DNA of 64,000 nucleotides from Sulfitobacter sp. F26204 (GTDB lineage: Bacteria > Pseudomonadota > Alphaproteobacteria > Rhodobacterales > Rhodobacteraceae), in contig NZ_JAPMLQ010000003.1 in assembly GCF_026410305.1 (NCBI RefSeq), forward strand, positions 453,949 through 517,948. Reading direction: 5' to 3'. The position numbers were made by a program, and so were the translations under genes. Under the pieces are notes generated by a model. That model ran no database searches, was not told the origin of the DNA, and saw nothing but the letters and a program-made list of their open reading frames with translations. Positions 9,441-18,358 of the stretch are shown one piece after another; positions within the stretch are counted from its first letter, which is position 1; each line of letters starts with the position of its first letter.

Positions 9441-9561
9441 GTCAGCCCTTTCAGGTCTGTCGTGAATTTTGCGCCAAACCGGGTCAGCACGTTCTTGCCC
9501 GAACATTAGGGCAGTGCCTCGGCCGCTACAATCGTAAAATCGCAGCGACTAAAGCTCAGTC

Positions 9562-10227
9562 TTACTTATCGCCTTTGCCCTTCTTGGGCTTGCCCTTGGG
9601 GGCGTCCTTATCGTCTTCTTTGCCACGGTTTGCGACGATCTCGTCGATATGTCCCCATTCCAGCGCCTCTTCCGGAGTCATCCACAGATCACGGTCCAGC
9701 GCCTTTTGGACGGTCTCATAATCCTGGCCGGAATGTTTCATATACATCTGATACATTCGCTCGCGGGTTTGCTCGATATGACGGGCAGAGATCAAGATAT
9801 CCGCTGCCATGCCCTGCGACCCCCCCGAAGGCTGATGAACCATCACTTCGGCGTTGGGAAGCGCGAAACGCATCCCCTTTTCACCGCCGATCGCAATGAC
9901 GGACCCCATTGATGCCGCCATGCCGCAAATCAATGTCGACACTTTCGGGCGGACATATTGCATGGTGTCATAGATCGACAGGCCTGCGGACACCTCACCG
10001 CCGGGGGAATTGATATACATGCTGATTTCCTTGGACGGATTTTCCGCCTCCAGGTGCAACAACTGCGCAACGATGAGGTGGCTCATGCCGCTGTGAATAG
10101 GGCCGTTGATGAATATGATCCGCTCTTTCAGAAGGCGCGAGAAAATATCATAGGCGCGCTCGCCGCGGCTGGTCTGCTCGACCACCATCGGCACGAGGTT
10201 CATATATGTGTCTATTGGATCGTTCAT
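9562..10227 (-). CDS. clpP: ATP-dependent Clp protease proteolytic subunit ClpP
   Basis: A 221-residue serine peptidase forming the ClpP tetradecamer. The catalytic serine lies in GMAASMGSV, the histidine in [10 protein letters not shown], and the aspartate in the [10 protein letters not shown] region. The C-terminus ends in a lysine-rich tail ([10 protein letters not shown]) common in alphaproteobacterial ClpP. ATG 10227 (start [13 protein letters not shown]) matches the family; upstream codons in frame are not conserved in character. It precedes clpX and is divergent from the phosphatase gene. Confidence 0.97.
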   Translation of the reverse strand: MNDPIDTYMNLVPMVVEQTSRGERAYDIFSRLLKERIIFINGPIHSGMSHLIVAQLLHLEAENPSKEISMYINSPGGEVSAGLSIYDTMQYVRPKVSTLICGMAASMGSVIAIGGEKGMRFALPNAEVMVHQPSGGSQGMAADILISARHIEQTRERMYQMYMKHSGQDYETVQKALDRDLWMTPEEALEWGHIDEIVANRGKEDDKDAPKGKPKKGKGDK

Positions 10228-10602
10228 CTGTGCTCGCCTGTCTTTGCGTTGGCGGGACCATACCCGCCAAACCGTTGTCATCAGATTAGTCGCGGGCTCC
10301 GGGACCTTCAAGGGGGGGACCACGATCGAAGCGTCTTGTCGCGCCCCCTCCCCGACCTGGCAAGAAAAAAAGACGGTAGGGTAAATAGGTCGTATAGACC
10401 GTTTTCACATCATGTGGGGTTGCATCTGGCGTTTGCCAGCAAGGTTTGGCAGACATCAGGCCGGCCTTGCAATGCTCAAAAATGCCGAAAAGTTGAGGAA
10501 GGGGAACCTGTTAAATTCCGCTCGGGCTCAAAGCCCTGTCATAAATCCATCACAGACTCAGCGCAAAAGGACGGCACTCAGGAATTGATCAGGGAACGCG
10601 CC
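10228..10602. other. 375-base intergenic region between clpP and the PhoX gene
   Basis: This divergent spacer should hold the clpP promoter on the minus strand and the PhoX promoter on the plus strand. A PHO-box-like element lies at 10536-10553. A G-run/C-run pair around 10309-10350 could fold but has no U-run. No further gene is visible. Confidence 0.6.
10536..10553 (+). promoter_or_regulatory. PHO-box-like PhoB site upstream of PhoX
   Basis: CTGTCAT-AAAT-CCATCAC: the first half is a perfect 7-base PhoB half-site and the second, at the standard 11-base period, matches in four of seven positions. It lies 50 bases before the ATG of a predicted phosphatase, where an activator site would be useful. 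Confidence 0.55.
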
Positions 10603-12627
10603 ATGAACCGCGACGACATCATCAACGACCCAACAATCGGAAACAAGGCTGAAGCCTATGAAGCCTTTGACGACATCCCGACAAATCCGAACCTGACCCG
10701 TACCATCGGCGACGTGATCAATGCGCGATATGGCCGACGCGATGTTTTGAAGGGCATGTTGGGTGTTTCTGCCACCACCACCCTTTTCGGTGCTTCGGCC
10801 CTCATCGCCCCTGATGCGACCGCAGCGGACACCCCGGAAAACAGCCGCTATGCCTTTCAGGAACTGGAAGCCGGCAATGATGAGACCCATCACGTCGCGC
10901 AGGGCTATGACGCACATGTGCTGCTGCGCTGGGGGGATCCGGTTCTGGCCGGCGCACCGGAATTCGACGTGATGAACCAGACCGCTGCCGCACAGCTCAT
11001 GCAATTTGGCTACAACAACGACTACGTCGGTTTTCTCCCCCTGAATGAAGCAGGGACACGTGGATTGCTCTGCGTGAACCACGAGTACACCAACGAAGAA
11101 GTGATGTTCCCCGGTCTGGGCCGTCAGGACAGCGCCGGGTTCAAGGGCATGACACCCGAATTGATTGATATTGAAATGGCGGCCCACGGTGGATCGATCG
11201 TTGAGATCGTCAAGGATCCCACTGGTGCCTGGCGGGTAGTTCAGGATGGAAAACTGAACCGCCGAATCCAGCCGCTCAACACCGCGATGGTGATGTCAGG
11301 GCCCGCCGCGGGTCATGAAAGATTGAAAACCAATGACGATCCCGATGGCAGGAATGTCATTGGCACCCTGAACAACTGCGCCGGAGGTATGACACCCTGG
11401 GGCACCTGGCTGATGGCCGAGGAAAACTTTCACGGGTACTACTGGACCGATGTGCTGGACGCCGATGGCAAGCCCGACCTCTCGGGACAGGCCGATGCGG
11501 ATTCAAAAAAGCGCTATGGCGTACCGGGTATGTGGTATGCTTGGGGCAAATACTACGATCGCTTCAATATCGACAGGGAACCCAATGCCCCTAACAAGTT
11601 CGGCTGGGTTGTCGAAGTTGATCCTCTGGATCCTGCCTCCCTCCCGATCAAGCGCACCGCCTTGGGGCGCTTCCGTCATGAGGGTGCAGAAGCAACCACC
11701 AGCACCGAGGGCAGGCTGGTTGTTTACATGGGCGATGACAATCGGTTTGATTACCAATACAAATATGTATCGGACGGAGTTGTTTCCCCCGATCGCGCCG
11801 CGAATTCCGGTCTGCTCGACCAGGGCACCCTCTATGTCGCCCGCTTTGACGAAGACGGCACAGTCACCTGGTTGCCGCTTGTGCATGGCACCGGTCCCCT
11901 GACGCGGGAAAACGGTTTTGCCAGCCAGGCGGACGTGCTGATCGATACGCGACTGGCAGCAGATGCACTGGGGGCGACGCCGATGGACCGCCCCGAAGAC
12001 GCCCAACCACGCGGCGATGGCACTGCCTATATCATGCTGACCAACAACAACAAACGCAAAGACACCAACCCGGCCAATCCACGCAGCGCCTCTGATTTCG
12101 GGCATATCATCGAAATAAAGGAAGACGGTGGCGATCATGCCGCCACCCGGGGCACCTGGTCAATCCTGGTAAAATGTGGCGATCCAACACTTGCCGACGT
12201 TGGCGCGCACTGGAATCCGGAAACCTCGCAAAACGGTTGGTTTGGTTCGCCTGACAATTGCGCCATCGACGCGGAGGGGCGGCTCTGGGTGTCGACAGAC
12301 CAGGGTTCTAAATGGGGCAAGACCGGCAAATCCGACGGGCTTTACGGGGTCGAAACCGAAGGTGCCCTTCGCGGCACCTCGAAGTTGTTTTTCCGTTGCC
12401 CGGTCGGCGGCGAGATGTGCGGCCCCTATTTCACGGACGACGGTGAAACGCTGTTCCTTGCGGTTCAACACCCAGGGACCGATGGCACCAAGGCCCTGAA
12501 GGGGTTCGAACGCAAGTCAACCTTCGAAGACCCGGCAACCCGCTGGCCGGACTTTGATCCGGACATGCCGCCTCGGCCTTCGGTTGTCGTTGTCACCAAA
12601 CAGGGCGGCGGCAAGATCGCAGTCTGA
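10603..12627 (+). CDS. phoX: PhoX family (DUF839) alkaline phosphatase, Tat-exported
   Basis: A 674-residue protein of the PhoX/DUF839 family. Characterised members are periplasmic, Ca/Fe-dependent phosphomonoesterases that release phosphate from organic esters. A twin-arginine signal (YGRRDVLKG, residues 44-52, then a hydrophobic stretch ending in DATAAD) predicts folded export by Tat. Family segments include LCVNHEYTNEE, the NNCAGGMTPWGTWLMAEENFHGYYW block split across residues ~265-290, and DNCAIDAEGRLWVSTDQ. The ATG at 10603 has AGGGA ahead; the frame is open far upstream but over non-coding DNA antisense to clpP. The PHO-box-like site fits phosphate control. Confidence 0.88.
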   Translation: MNRDDIINDPTIGNKAEAYEAFDDIPTNPNLTRTIGDVINARYGRRDVLKGMLGVSATTTLFGASALIAPDATAADTPENSRYAFQELEAGNDETHHVAQGYDAHVLLRWGDPVLAGAPEFDVMNQTAAAQLMQFGYNNDYVGFLPLNEAGTRGLLCVNHEYTNEEVMFPGLGRQDSAGFKGMTPELIDIEMAAHGGSIVEIVKDPTGAWRVVQDGKLNRRIQPLNTAMVMSGPAAGHERLKTNDDPDGRNVIGTLNNCAGGMTPWGTWLMAEENFHGYYWTDVLDADGKPDLSGQADADSKKRYGVPGMWYAWGKYYDRFNIDREPNAPNKFGWVVEVDPLDPASLPIKRTALGRFRHEGAEATTSTEGRLVVYMGDDNRFDYQYKYVSDGVVSPDRAANSGLLDQGTLYVARFDEDGTVTWLPLVHGTGPLTRENGFASQADVLIDTRLAADALGATPMDRPEDAQPRGDGTAYIMLTNNNKRKDTNPANPRSASDFGHIIEIKEDGGDHAATRGTWSILVKCGDPTLADVGAHWNPETSQNGWFGSPDNCAIDAEGRLWVSTDQGSKWGKTGKSDGLYGVETEGALRGTSKLFFRCPVGGEMCGPYFTDDGETLFLAVQHPGTDGTKALKGFERKSTFEDPATRWPDFDPDMPPRPSVVVVTKQGGGKIAV

Positions 12628-12657
12628 AGTCATTTCAACAATCACTTTTCAGCACGC

Positions 12658-12684
12658 AAGGCTCCGCTTCCCCGGCGGAGCCTT
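12658..12684 (+). terminator. Terminator after phoX
   Basis: A perfect 10-bp GC-rich stem (AAGGCTCCGC at 12658-12667 with GCGGAGCCTT at 12675-12684) and a 7-nt loop, 30 bases after the phoX stop and before the convergent znuA stop. The flanking A and T bases let it serve both directions. Confidence 0.8.
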
Positions 12685-12699
12685 ATTCAATTGCCCCTG

Positions 12700-13719
12700 T
12701 CACGGCATCAGGCAATCCGCCATTGCATCCGCCAAAGCCAACAGCAGATCGGGATAAAGGTCCGGTCCCAGTGGCAAAGCTGTCCCCATGGGATCCAGCG
12801 TTCCGAGCTTTGTCGCCTGCCCAGCCAGGACCGTTCGCATGAAACCTGTGTTCATTTGCGGCTCTGCAAAGGCGCAATCTGGTGCCACCTTGGCCAAATG
12901 CGCCCGCAGTTCTGCAATCCGTGCTGCTCCGGGTGCTGCGGCGTCACCTGCACTGATCGCCCCGGCGGCCCTTTTGTCGAAACGGTTCTCAAAATAGTGA
13001 AATGCGTCATGAAAGACGATGAAATCATGATCTTGGACCGCAGCAAGGCGTTGGCGGATGTCACGCTCTACTGCCTGCAGCCGATCACGCCCCTGCTGGG
13101 CGTTGGAGTGGTAGCGCTGTGCATTCTCCGGGTCGACGGCGGACAGAGCCGCTGCAATGGCGTCCAATGCGACCACCCCGTTTTGCGGATCAAGCCAAAG
13201 GTGCGGATCAAGTGCCACAACATGCTGATTTTCATGATCATGTTCATCATGATCGTGTTTGTCGTGACCATGTTCGTCGTGATCATGTTTGTCGTGACCA
13301 TCGCCTTCGTGACCATGTTTGTCGTGATCTTGTCCCTGGTGTTCATGGCCCAGATGTTGATGCGCTTCAAAGGCTCCCCCCTCACGAAAGGACAACAGCG
13401 TCATGCCCTCTGACTCCATCAATGAGAGCTTGCGCGCACCACCTGCAAGAGCCTCCAGCGGTTCGGCCAGCCAGGGCGTCAATGCCGGACCGACCCAAAT
13501 CACCAGATTCGCCGCACTCAGACTGCGGGCCTCGGAGGGGCGCATGGCATATGAATGGGGCGAAGCATTATGCGGGATGACAAGATCCGGCACCCCTATT
13601 CCCCGCATCACCTGACTGACAAGAGCATGTACAGGCGCAATATCCGTGGCCACGCGTGGCACCTCTGACCGCAGCATGGAGGGAACCATCAGGGCCAACA
13701 ACATGAACAAAACACGCAT
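12700..13719 (-). CDS. znuA: Zinc ABC transporter substrate-binding protein ZnuA
   Basis: A 339-residue periplasmic metal-binding protein (cluster A-I family) that hands Zn2+ to ZnuBC. It has a signal peptide (MRVLFMLLALMVPSML), the first zinc histidine in DIAPVHALV, the ASPHSYAMRPSEA block with the second, and a long His/Asp-rich loop (about 45 residues around 120-165, repeats of HDKH/HDEH) followed by DPHLWLDP with the third. The His loop is encoded by a run of short imperfect DNA repeats at about 13217-13345. ATG 13719 has AAGGAG ahead. It is divergent from zur. Confidence 0.95.
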   Translation of the reverse strand: MRVLFMLLALMVPSMLRSEVPRVATDIAPVHALVSQVMRGIGVPDLVIPHNASPHSYAMRPSEARSLSAANLVIWVGPALTPWLAEPLEALAGGARKLSLMESEGMTLLSFREGGAFEAHQHLGHEHQGQDHDKHGHEGDGHDKHDHDEHGHDKHDHDEHDHENQHVVALDPHLWLDPQNGVVALDAIAAALSAVDPENAQRYHSNAQQGRDRLQAVERDIRQRLAAVQDHDFIVFHDAFHYFENRFDKRAAGAISAGDAAAPGAARIAELRAHLAKVAPDCAFAEPQMNTGFMRTVLAGQATKLGTLDPMGTALPLGPDLYPDLLLALADAMADCLMP

Positions 13720-13756
13720 AAAAACTCCTTTGCATTTTACGCGCTTGATATATCGA

Positions 13757-13768
13757 ATGTTATAACAT
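13757..13768. promoter_or_regulatory. Zur box between znuA and zur-znuCB
   Basis: ATGTTATAACAT is a perfect 12-base palindrome in the 77-base divergent spacer, inside an AT-rich stretch that must contain both promoters. It matches the GTTATA/TATAAC core known for alphaproteobacterial Zur operators. Confidence 0.75.
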
Positions 13769-13796
13769 ATCAATACGCCATCAACGGAGAACCACA

Positions 13797-14276
13797 ATGA
13801 GCACTATCGGCTTTGCCCCACATGATCACGCCTCTTGCGTGGCAGATACCATGCAAAGAGCAGAAAGCCATTGCGCCGACCAAGGGTTGCGGCTGACCCC
13901 AGTGCGCCGACGTGCCTTGGAAATTCTTCTGGCCGAACACCGCGCCCAGGGGGCTTATGACCTTCTTGCCGTGCTTGCGGCGGAAGGCATGGGGGCACAG
14001 CCACCCGTTGCCTATCGTGCGCTGGATTTTCTGGTCAAAGCCGGCTTTGCCCACAAGATCGAAGCTCTCAACGCCTATATCGCCTGTGCCCATTTGGGAG
14101 AGTGCCAGATGCCTGCATTCCTCATCTGTCGCGCCTGCAGATCTGTTGCAGAGGCCGACACCGCCCCGACAAGGAACCGCCTGAACGACGCCGCCCGCGC
14201 CGCCGGTTTTGCAATCGAACGTACAGTGGTAGAGGCCGAAGGTCTGTGCCCTTCCTGTCAGGACGCCGCCGCATGA
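13797..14276 (+). CDS. zur: Zinc uptake regulator Zur (Fur family)
   Basis: A 159-residue Fur-family repressor. The winged-helix part contains GLRLTPVRRRALEILL and the VAYRALDFLVKAGFAHKIE segment (residues ~28-95). The C-terminal dimer/metal domain has CRACRSVAEAD and a final CPSC, the two CxxC structural zinc pairs. The family residue order and the neighbouring znu genes identify it as Zur and not Fur or PerR. The stop overlaps the znuC start (ATGA), and the palindrome upstream is a likely autoregulatory site. Confidence 0.93.
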   Translation: MSTIGFAPHDHASCVADTMQRAESHCADQGLRLTPVRRRALEILLAEHRAQGAYDLLAVLAAEGMGAQPPVAYRALDFLVKAGFAHKIEALNAYIACAHLGECQMPAFLICRACRSVAEADTAPTRNRLNDAARAAGFAIERTVVEAEGLCPSCQDAAA

Positions 14277-15010
14277 AGTTGATCGAAAGCCACGGACTTA
14301 CCCTGGGATACGGACAAGTCAAAGTGTTGCGCGACGTCAGTTTCGCCATTGAACGCGGCGAGATCGTCACAGTGGTCGGTCCGAACGGATCGGGCAAATC
14401 CAGCTTGTTGCGGGCATTGATCGGCGCTTTGAAACCTGTCGCGGGAACGGTGTCACGGGCCAATGGGCTGCGGATTGGCTATGTCCCTCAAAAATTGCAG
14501 ATTGACGCAACCTTGCCGATGACCGTGAAGCGGTTTCTCAACCTGCCCAGACGTCAGAAAGCTGCTGAATGTGATGCCGCACTGACCCGCGCCGGTGTTC
14601 CCGAATTGGCGGGCACACAGATGGCGTCGCTGTCCGGGGGACAATTCCAGCGTGTGTTGTTGGCGCGCGCCCTGCTGGGTACCCCCGACATCCTGATCCT
14701 GGATGAGGCGACACAGGGCCTCGACCAACCCGGCGCAGCGGCATTTTATCGCCAGATCGAAGATGTACGTCGTGAGCTGAACCTCGCCGTGCTCATGGTC
14801 AGTCATGACCTGCATGTCGTCATGGCAGCTTCCGACCGGGTCTTGTGTCTGAACGGGCATATCTGCTGCGAAGGCACCCCCGAGATCGTCGCGGATGCGC
14901 CCGAATACCGCGCCCTGTTCGGCACCGGCACCCAGGGCACGCTGGCCTTATACCGCCACGATCATGATCATGCTCATGACCACAGCCACGATCACGGAAG
15001 TATCCATTGA
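14273..15010 (+). CDS. znuC: Zinc ABC transporter ATP-binding protein ZnuC
   Basis: A 245-residue ABC ATPase powering zinc import. Walker A is GPNGSGKSSLL near residue 40, the signature LSGGQFQRVLLARALL near 123, Walker B DILILDEATQGLD, and the H-loop VSHDLHVV. The start overlaps zur by four bases. An unusual feature is the histidine-rich tail (about 17 residues of HDHDHAHDHSHDHG type), resembling the zinc loop of ZnuA and perhaps a cytoplasmic zinc sensor or buffer. Translation is coupled to zur and znuB (TGATG). Confidence 0.95.
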   Translation: MKLIESHGLTLGYGQVKVLRDVSFAIERGEIVTVVGPNGSGKSSLLRALIGALKPVAGTVSRANGLRIGYVPQKLQIDATLPMTVKRFLNLPRRQKAAECDAALTRAGVPELAGTQMASLSGGQFQRVLLARALLGTPDILILDEATQGLDQPGAAAFYRQIEDVRRELNLAVLMVSHDLHVVMAASDRVLCLNGHICCEGTPEIVADAPEYRALFGTGTQGTLALYRHDHDHAHDHSHDHGSIH

Positions 15011-15804
15011 TGCTGGACGATTTCATCTTGCGCGCCGCCCTGGCAGGTTTGGGCGTGGCCTTGGCTGCTGCACCATTGGGCTGTTTCGTTGTCTGGCGGC
15101 GGATGGCCTATTTCGGCGATGCCACCAGCCACGCGGCCCTCTTGGGCGTGGCGCTGGCGCTTGCCACCGAGCTGCCCGTGATTGGCGGTGTCTTGATCGT
15201 GGCATTGATCATGGCATTGATCGTAAGCAGCCTGTCGGAACGCCAGGTCAGCACCGACGCCCTTCTTGGTGTTCTGGCCCATGCCGGTCTGGCACTGGGA
15301 TTGGTCGCCGTATCCCTTGTCCCTGGTCAGAGGGTGGACCTTTCGGCCTATCTGTTCGGTGACATCCTCGCCGTAACCATAGGTGATGTGGTGATGATCT
15401 GGTTTGGCGCCGTGCTGGTTGCCTTGCTTGTCGTCTGGCGCTGGCAGGCGCTGTTGACGGCAACACTGAACCCTGACCTTGCCACGGCATCGGGCGGAAA
15501 TCCGCGCCGAGAGCAATTGATTCTTACCATCGCCCTGGCAATCACCGTCGCTGTTGCACTTAAGGTGGTCGGGGCCTTGCTGATTGCTGCCATGCTGGTG
15601 ATCCCCGCTGCCGCAGCCCGCCCTTTTGCGCGCACTCCCGAAATGATGGCGATTTGCGCCATGATCCTCGGCGCAATCGCGGTGTTTGCCGGGCTTGCGG
15701 CCTCGTTTTATTTTGACACGCCAACCGGCCCCAGCATCGTGTCGGCGGCAGCGGTGCTTTTCGCGCTCACCACCGGCCTCTCTCCCGCGTTGCAGAGGCG
15801 CTAA
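15010..15804 (+). CDS. znuB: Zinc ABC transporter permease ZnuB
   Basis: A 264-residue inner-membrane permease of the ABC-3 family, with about eight hydrophobic segments and the conserved FGDATSHAALLGVAL, LLGVLAHAGLALG, and LFGDILAV elements. The ATG at 15010 shares one base with the znuC stop (TGATG), so it was preferred over the TTG at 15007. It completes the zur-znuC-znuB operon; znuA is divergent. Confidence 0.95.
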   Translation: MLDDFILRAALAGLGVALAAAPLGCFVVWRRMAYFGDATSHAALLGVALALATELPVIGGVLIVALIMALIVSSLSERQVSTDALLGVLAHAGLALGLVAVSLVPGQRVDLSAYLFGDILAVTIGDVVMIWFGAVLVALLVVWRWQALLTATLNPDLATASGGNPRREQLILTIALAITVAVALKVVGALLIAAMLVIPAAAARPFARTPEMMAICAMILGAIAVFAGLAASFYFDTPTGPSIVSAAAVLFALTTGLSPALQRR

Positions 15805-15862
15805 CGCTTAGCACTGGCATCACCGCATTTTTTCGGTACCTTGTACACAAACGGAGGGAACC

Positions 15863-17032
15863 ATGCGAACACAAGTTGTGATTATCGGCGGCGGTCCTTC
15901 CGGTCTATTGCTGGGCCAGTTGTTGCATGGCGCGGGGATCGAAGCCGTCGTTCTGGAACGCAAGACCCGTGATTATGTGCTTGGCCGAATCCGTGCAGGC
16001 GTTTTGGAACGCGGCACGGTAAACCTGCTGAAGCAGGCGGGCGTGGACGCACGCTTGCGTGCTCAGGGACTTGCCCATGACGGCACGTTGCTGGCCAGCG
16101 AGGCCGGCTGTTTCAGGGTCGACTTCAAGAAACACACCGGCGAAACCGTCATGGTTTACGGCCAGACCGAGGTGACCCGTGACCTCTATGATGCGCGCGA
16201 GTCGGTCGGTGCCAGGACCGTCTTTGAAGTTGCGGATGTCGCGATAAACGGTGCAGATTCCGACTCCCCCAGCGTGACATTCCAACAAGATGGTAAAGGA
16301 CATTCGATCTCTTGCGACTATGTTGTGGGGTGCGACGGGTTTCACGGCATCAGCCGCAAGACCATCCCAGAAGACGTGCGGCGGGAATATGAAAAGGTCT
16401 ATCCTTTCGGCTGGTTCGGTATCTTGTCCGAAACGCCGCCGGTAGATCACGAACTCATCTATGCCAACTCCGAACGCGGCTTTGCTCTTTGCTCTATGCG
16501 CAATGCCAATCTCAGCCGTTATTACGTGCAATGTTCCATGGCTGATCATGTAGACAATTGGTCAGATGATGATTTCTGGACAGAACTGAAACGGCGTTTG
16601 CCAGAACAGTTCGCCGACCGGTTGATCACCGGACCGACGATCGAAAAATCAATTGCGCCGCTTCGGTCCTTTGTCACGGAACCCATGCGCTGGGGACGGT
16701 TGTTTCTCTGCGGCGATGCCGCGCATATCGTACCGCCCACAGGGGCCAAGGGGCTGAACACCGCGGCATCCGACGTGCATTACCTGTTTCAAGGCCTGCA
16801 TGCCTGGTATGACAGTGGCGATACCGAAGGTTTGGATCATTATTCGGAACGCGCGCTTGCGCGGGTCTGGAAAGCGGAACGATTTAGCTGGTGGTTCTCT
16901 TCTCTCATGCACAGATTCCCGGATCAAAGCGATTTTGACCTGCGCATGCAGAGCGCTGAGATTTCCTTTCTGCGCAGCAACGACGCCGCTCAGAAAGCCT
17001 TTGCCGAAAACTATGTGGGATTGCCCTACTGA
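15863..17032 (+). CDS. pobA: 4-hydroxybenzoate 3-monooxygenase
   Basis: A 389-residue class A FAD monooxygenase converting 4-hydroxybenzoate, NADPH and O2 to protocatechuate. FAD fold at the N-terminus ([15 protein letters not shown]), the [13 protein letters not shown] (DG) motif near 155, and [20 protein letters not shown] (GD) near 280. Length is that of PobA. AGGGA precedes ATG 15863. Its stop shares a base with pcaH (TGATG), so product and next enzyme are made together. Confidence 0.96.
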   Translation: MRTQVVIIGGGPSGLLLGQLLHGAGIEAVVLERKTRDYVLGRIRAGVLERGTVNLLKQAGVDARLRAQGLAHDGTLLASEAGCFRVDFKKHTGETVMVYGQTEVTRDLYDARESVGARTVFEVADVAINGADSDSPSVTFQQDGKGHSISCDYVVGCDGFHGISRKTIPEDVRREYEKVYPFGWFGILSETPPVDHELIYANSERGFALCSMRNANLSRYYVQCSMADHVDNWSDDDFWTELKRRLPEQFADRLITGPTIEKSIAPLRSFVTEPMRWGRLFLCGDAAHIVPPTGAKGLNTAASDVHYLFQGLHAWYDSGDTEGLDHYSERALARVWKAERFSWWFSSLMHRFPDQSDFDLRMQSAEISFLRSNDAAQKAFAENYVGLPY

Positions 17033-17766
17033 TGACCAAAAAACCTTTGGGCGGTTACGCTCCGCGCCAACATCAACACCAACCCGTCGCCCTGTATCCT
17101 CCATACAGAACCAGTGTGAAACGCAGCCCTCAGGCCGCGCCGCTGTCTTTCCCGACGACAATCAGCGAAGAAAGCGGGCCGGTTTTCGGCCATTCCCTGA
17201 TTGGCCCACTTGATGCGGACCTGCTGCATAATTTCGGCCCGCAGGATGTTTCGGCCATCGGCCCGCGCATCGTTGTACATGGTCGCGTGCAAGACCAGTT
17301 CGGCCGCCCCGTTGCCGGTGCGCTGATCGAAGTCTGGCAGGCCAATGCAGGGGGCCGCTATCGCCACGCAAGAGAAGGCTATGTCGCACCGTTGGATCCG
17401 AACTTCGGCGGATGCGGGCGCATGATCACGGATGAAAACGGCTGTTATGAATTCCGCACGGTCCAGCCCGGTCCCTATCCCTGGCCCAACGGCCCCAATG
17501 ACTGGCGCCCGGCACATATCCATTTCAGTATATTCGGCCACGGCTTTGCCCAGCGTTTGATCACACAGATGTACTTTGAGGGCGATCCGCTGATTCCGCT
17601 CTGCCCGATCGTGCGCACAATCCACGACAAAGCAGCGGTCGACCGCCTGATCGCGCCATTGGATATGTCCCGGACCTTGCCGATGGATGCCCGCGCCTAC
17701 CGCTTTGACGTGACATTGCGCGGGCGGCGCCAAACGATATTTGAAAACCGGATGGAGGGACTGTGA
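17032..17766 (+). CDS. pcaH: Protocatechuate 3,4-dioxygenase beta subunit
   Basis: A 244-residue catalytic subunit of the non-haem Fe(III) intradiol dioxygenase that opens protocatechuate to 3-carboxymuconate. Iron ligands are visible: Tyr in RYRHAREG, Tyr in PGPYPW, and the two His of [10 protein letters not shown]. The N-terminal leader [11 protein letters not shown] is typical of PcaH. It overlaps pobA and pcaG by single bases. Confidence 0.96.
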   Translation: MTKKPLGGYAPRQHQHQPVALYPPYRTSVKRSPQAAPLSFPTTISEESGPVFGHSLIGPLDADLLHNFGPQDVSAIGPRIVVHGRVQDQFGRPVAGALIEVWQANAGGRYRHAREGYVAPLDPNFGGCGRMITDENGCYEFRTVQPGPYPWPNGPNDWRPAHIHFSIFGHGFAQRLITQMYFEGDPLIPLCPIVRTIHDKAAVDRLIAPLDMSRTLPMDARAYRFDVTLRGRRQTIFENRMEGL

Positions 17767-18356
17767 TGGACACCCATCCAGAAAGCGCAAGCCAGACCGC
17801 AGGGCCATATGTACACATTGGGTGCACACCGAATTTCGCAGGTATCACAGGGGTTTATGACGTCGACCTGGGCGCGACGATGATCACCGGCGACGCCTCG
17901 GGCAAACGGATCACCCTGATCGGTCAAGTGTTTGACGGCACCGGTACGCCACTACGCGATGCGATGGTTGAGGCATGGCAGGCCGATGCCAACGGACTCT
18001 ATGCAGGTCAAGAAGGTGCCGATCCGCATTTCACCGGTTTTGGCCGCTGCCCCTGTGATGCAGAGGATGGGACCTTTCGGTTTGAAACCCTGCGTCCCGC
18101 TTCGGTGCCCTGGCCCTCGGGTGGCGTGCAGGCACCACATATTACCCTGTGGATTGTGGCCCGCGGTATCAATATTGGGTTGCACACCCGCGCCTATTTC
18201 GCGGATGCACCGGAAAATGAAAGCGACCCGGTGTTGGGCCGGATCGAACATCGAAATCGTGTCGCCACCCTGTTGGCACACCCTGAAAGTGACGACATTT
18301 ATCGATTCAATGTCACCCTGCAAGGGCCTGATGAAACGATTTTTTTTGACGTCTAA
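17766..18356 (+). CDS. pcaG: Protocatechuate 3,4-dioxygenase alpha subunit
   Basis: A 196-residue partner subunit in the dioxygenase heteromultimer, structurally like PcaH but without its full iron-ligand set. Segments SQTAGPYVHIGC, MVEAWQADANGLYAG, and PHITLWIVARGINIGLHTR are characteristic of PcaG. ATG 17766 overlaps the pcaH stop (TGATG). Its stop is only 2 bases from the end of the convergent kynU gene, so transcription of the two clusters meets here. Later pca genes (pcaB, pcaC, pcaD) are not in the window. Confidence 0.95.
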   Translation: MDTHPESASQTAGPYVHIGCTPNFAGITGVYDVDLGATMITGDASGKRITLIGQVFDGTGTPLRDAMVEAWQADANGLYAGQEGADPHFTGFGRCPCDAEDGTFRFETLRPASVPWPSGGVQAPHITLWIVARGINIGLHTRAYFADAPENESDPVLGRIEHRNRVATLLAHPESDDIYRFNVTLQGPDETIFFDV

Positions 18357-18358
18357 GC

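Noticed and set aside
12691..13413. Plus-strand frame with runs of Met/Val/Phe (240 codons)
   Set aside because: It is the antisense of the His-rich znuA loop, so the repeats explain its hydrophobic pattern.
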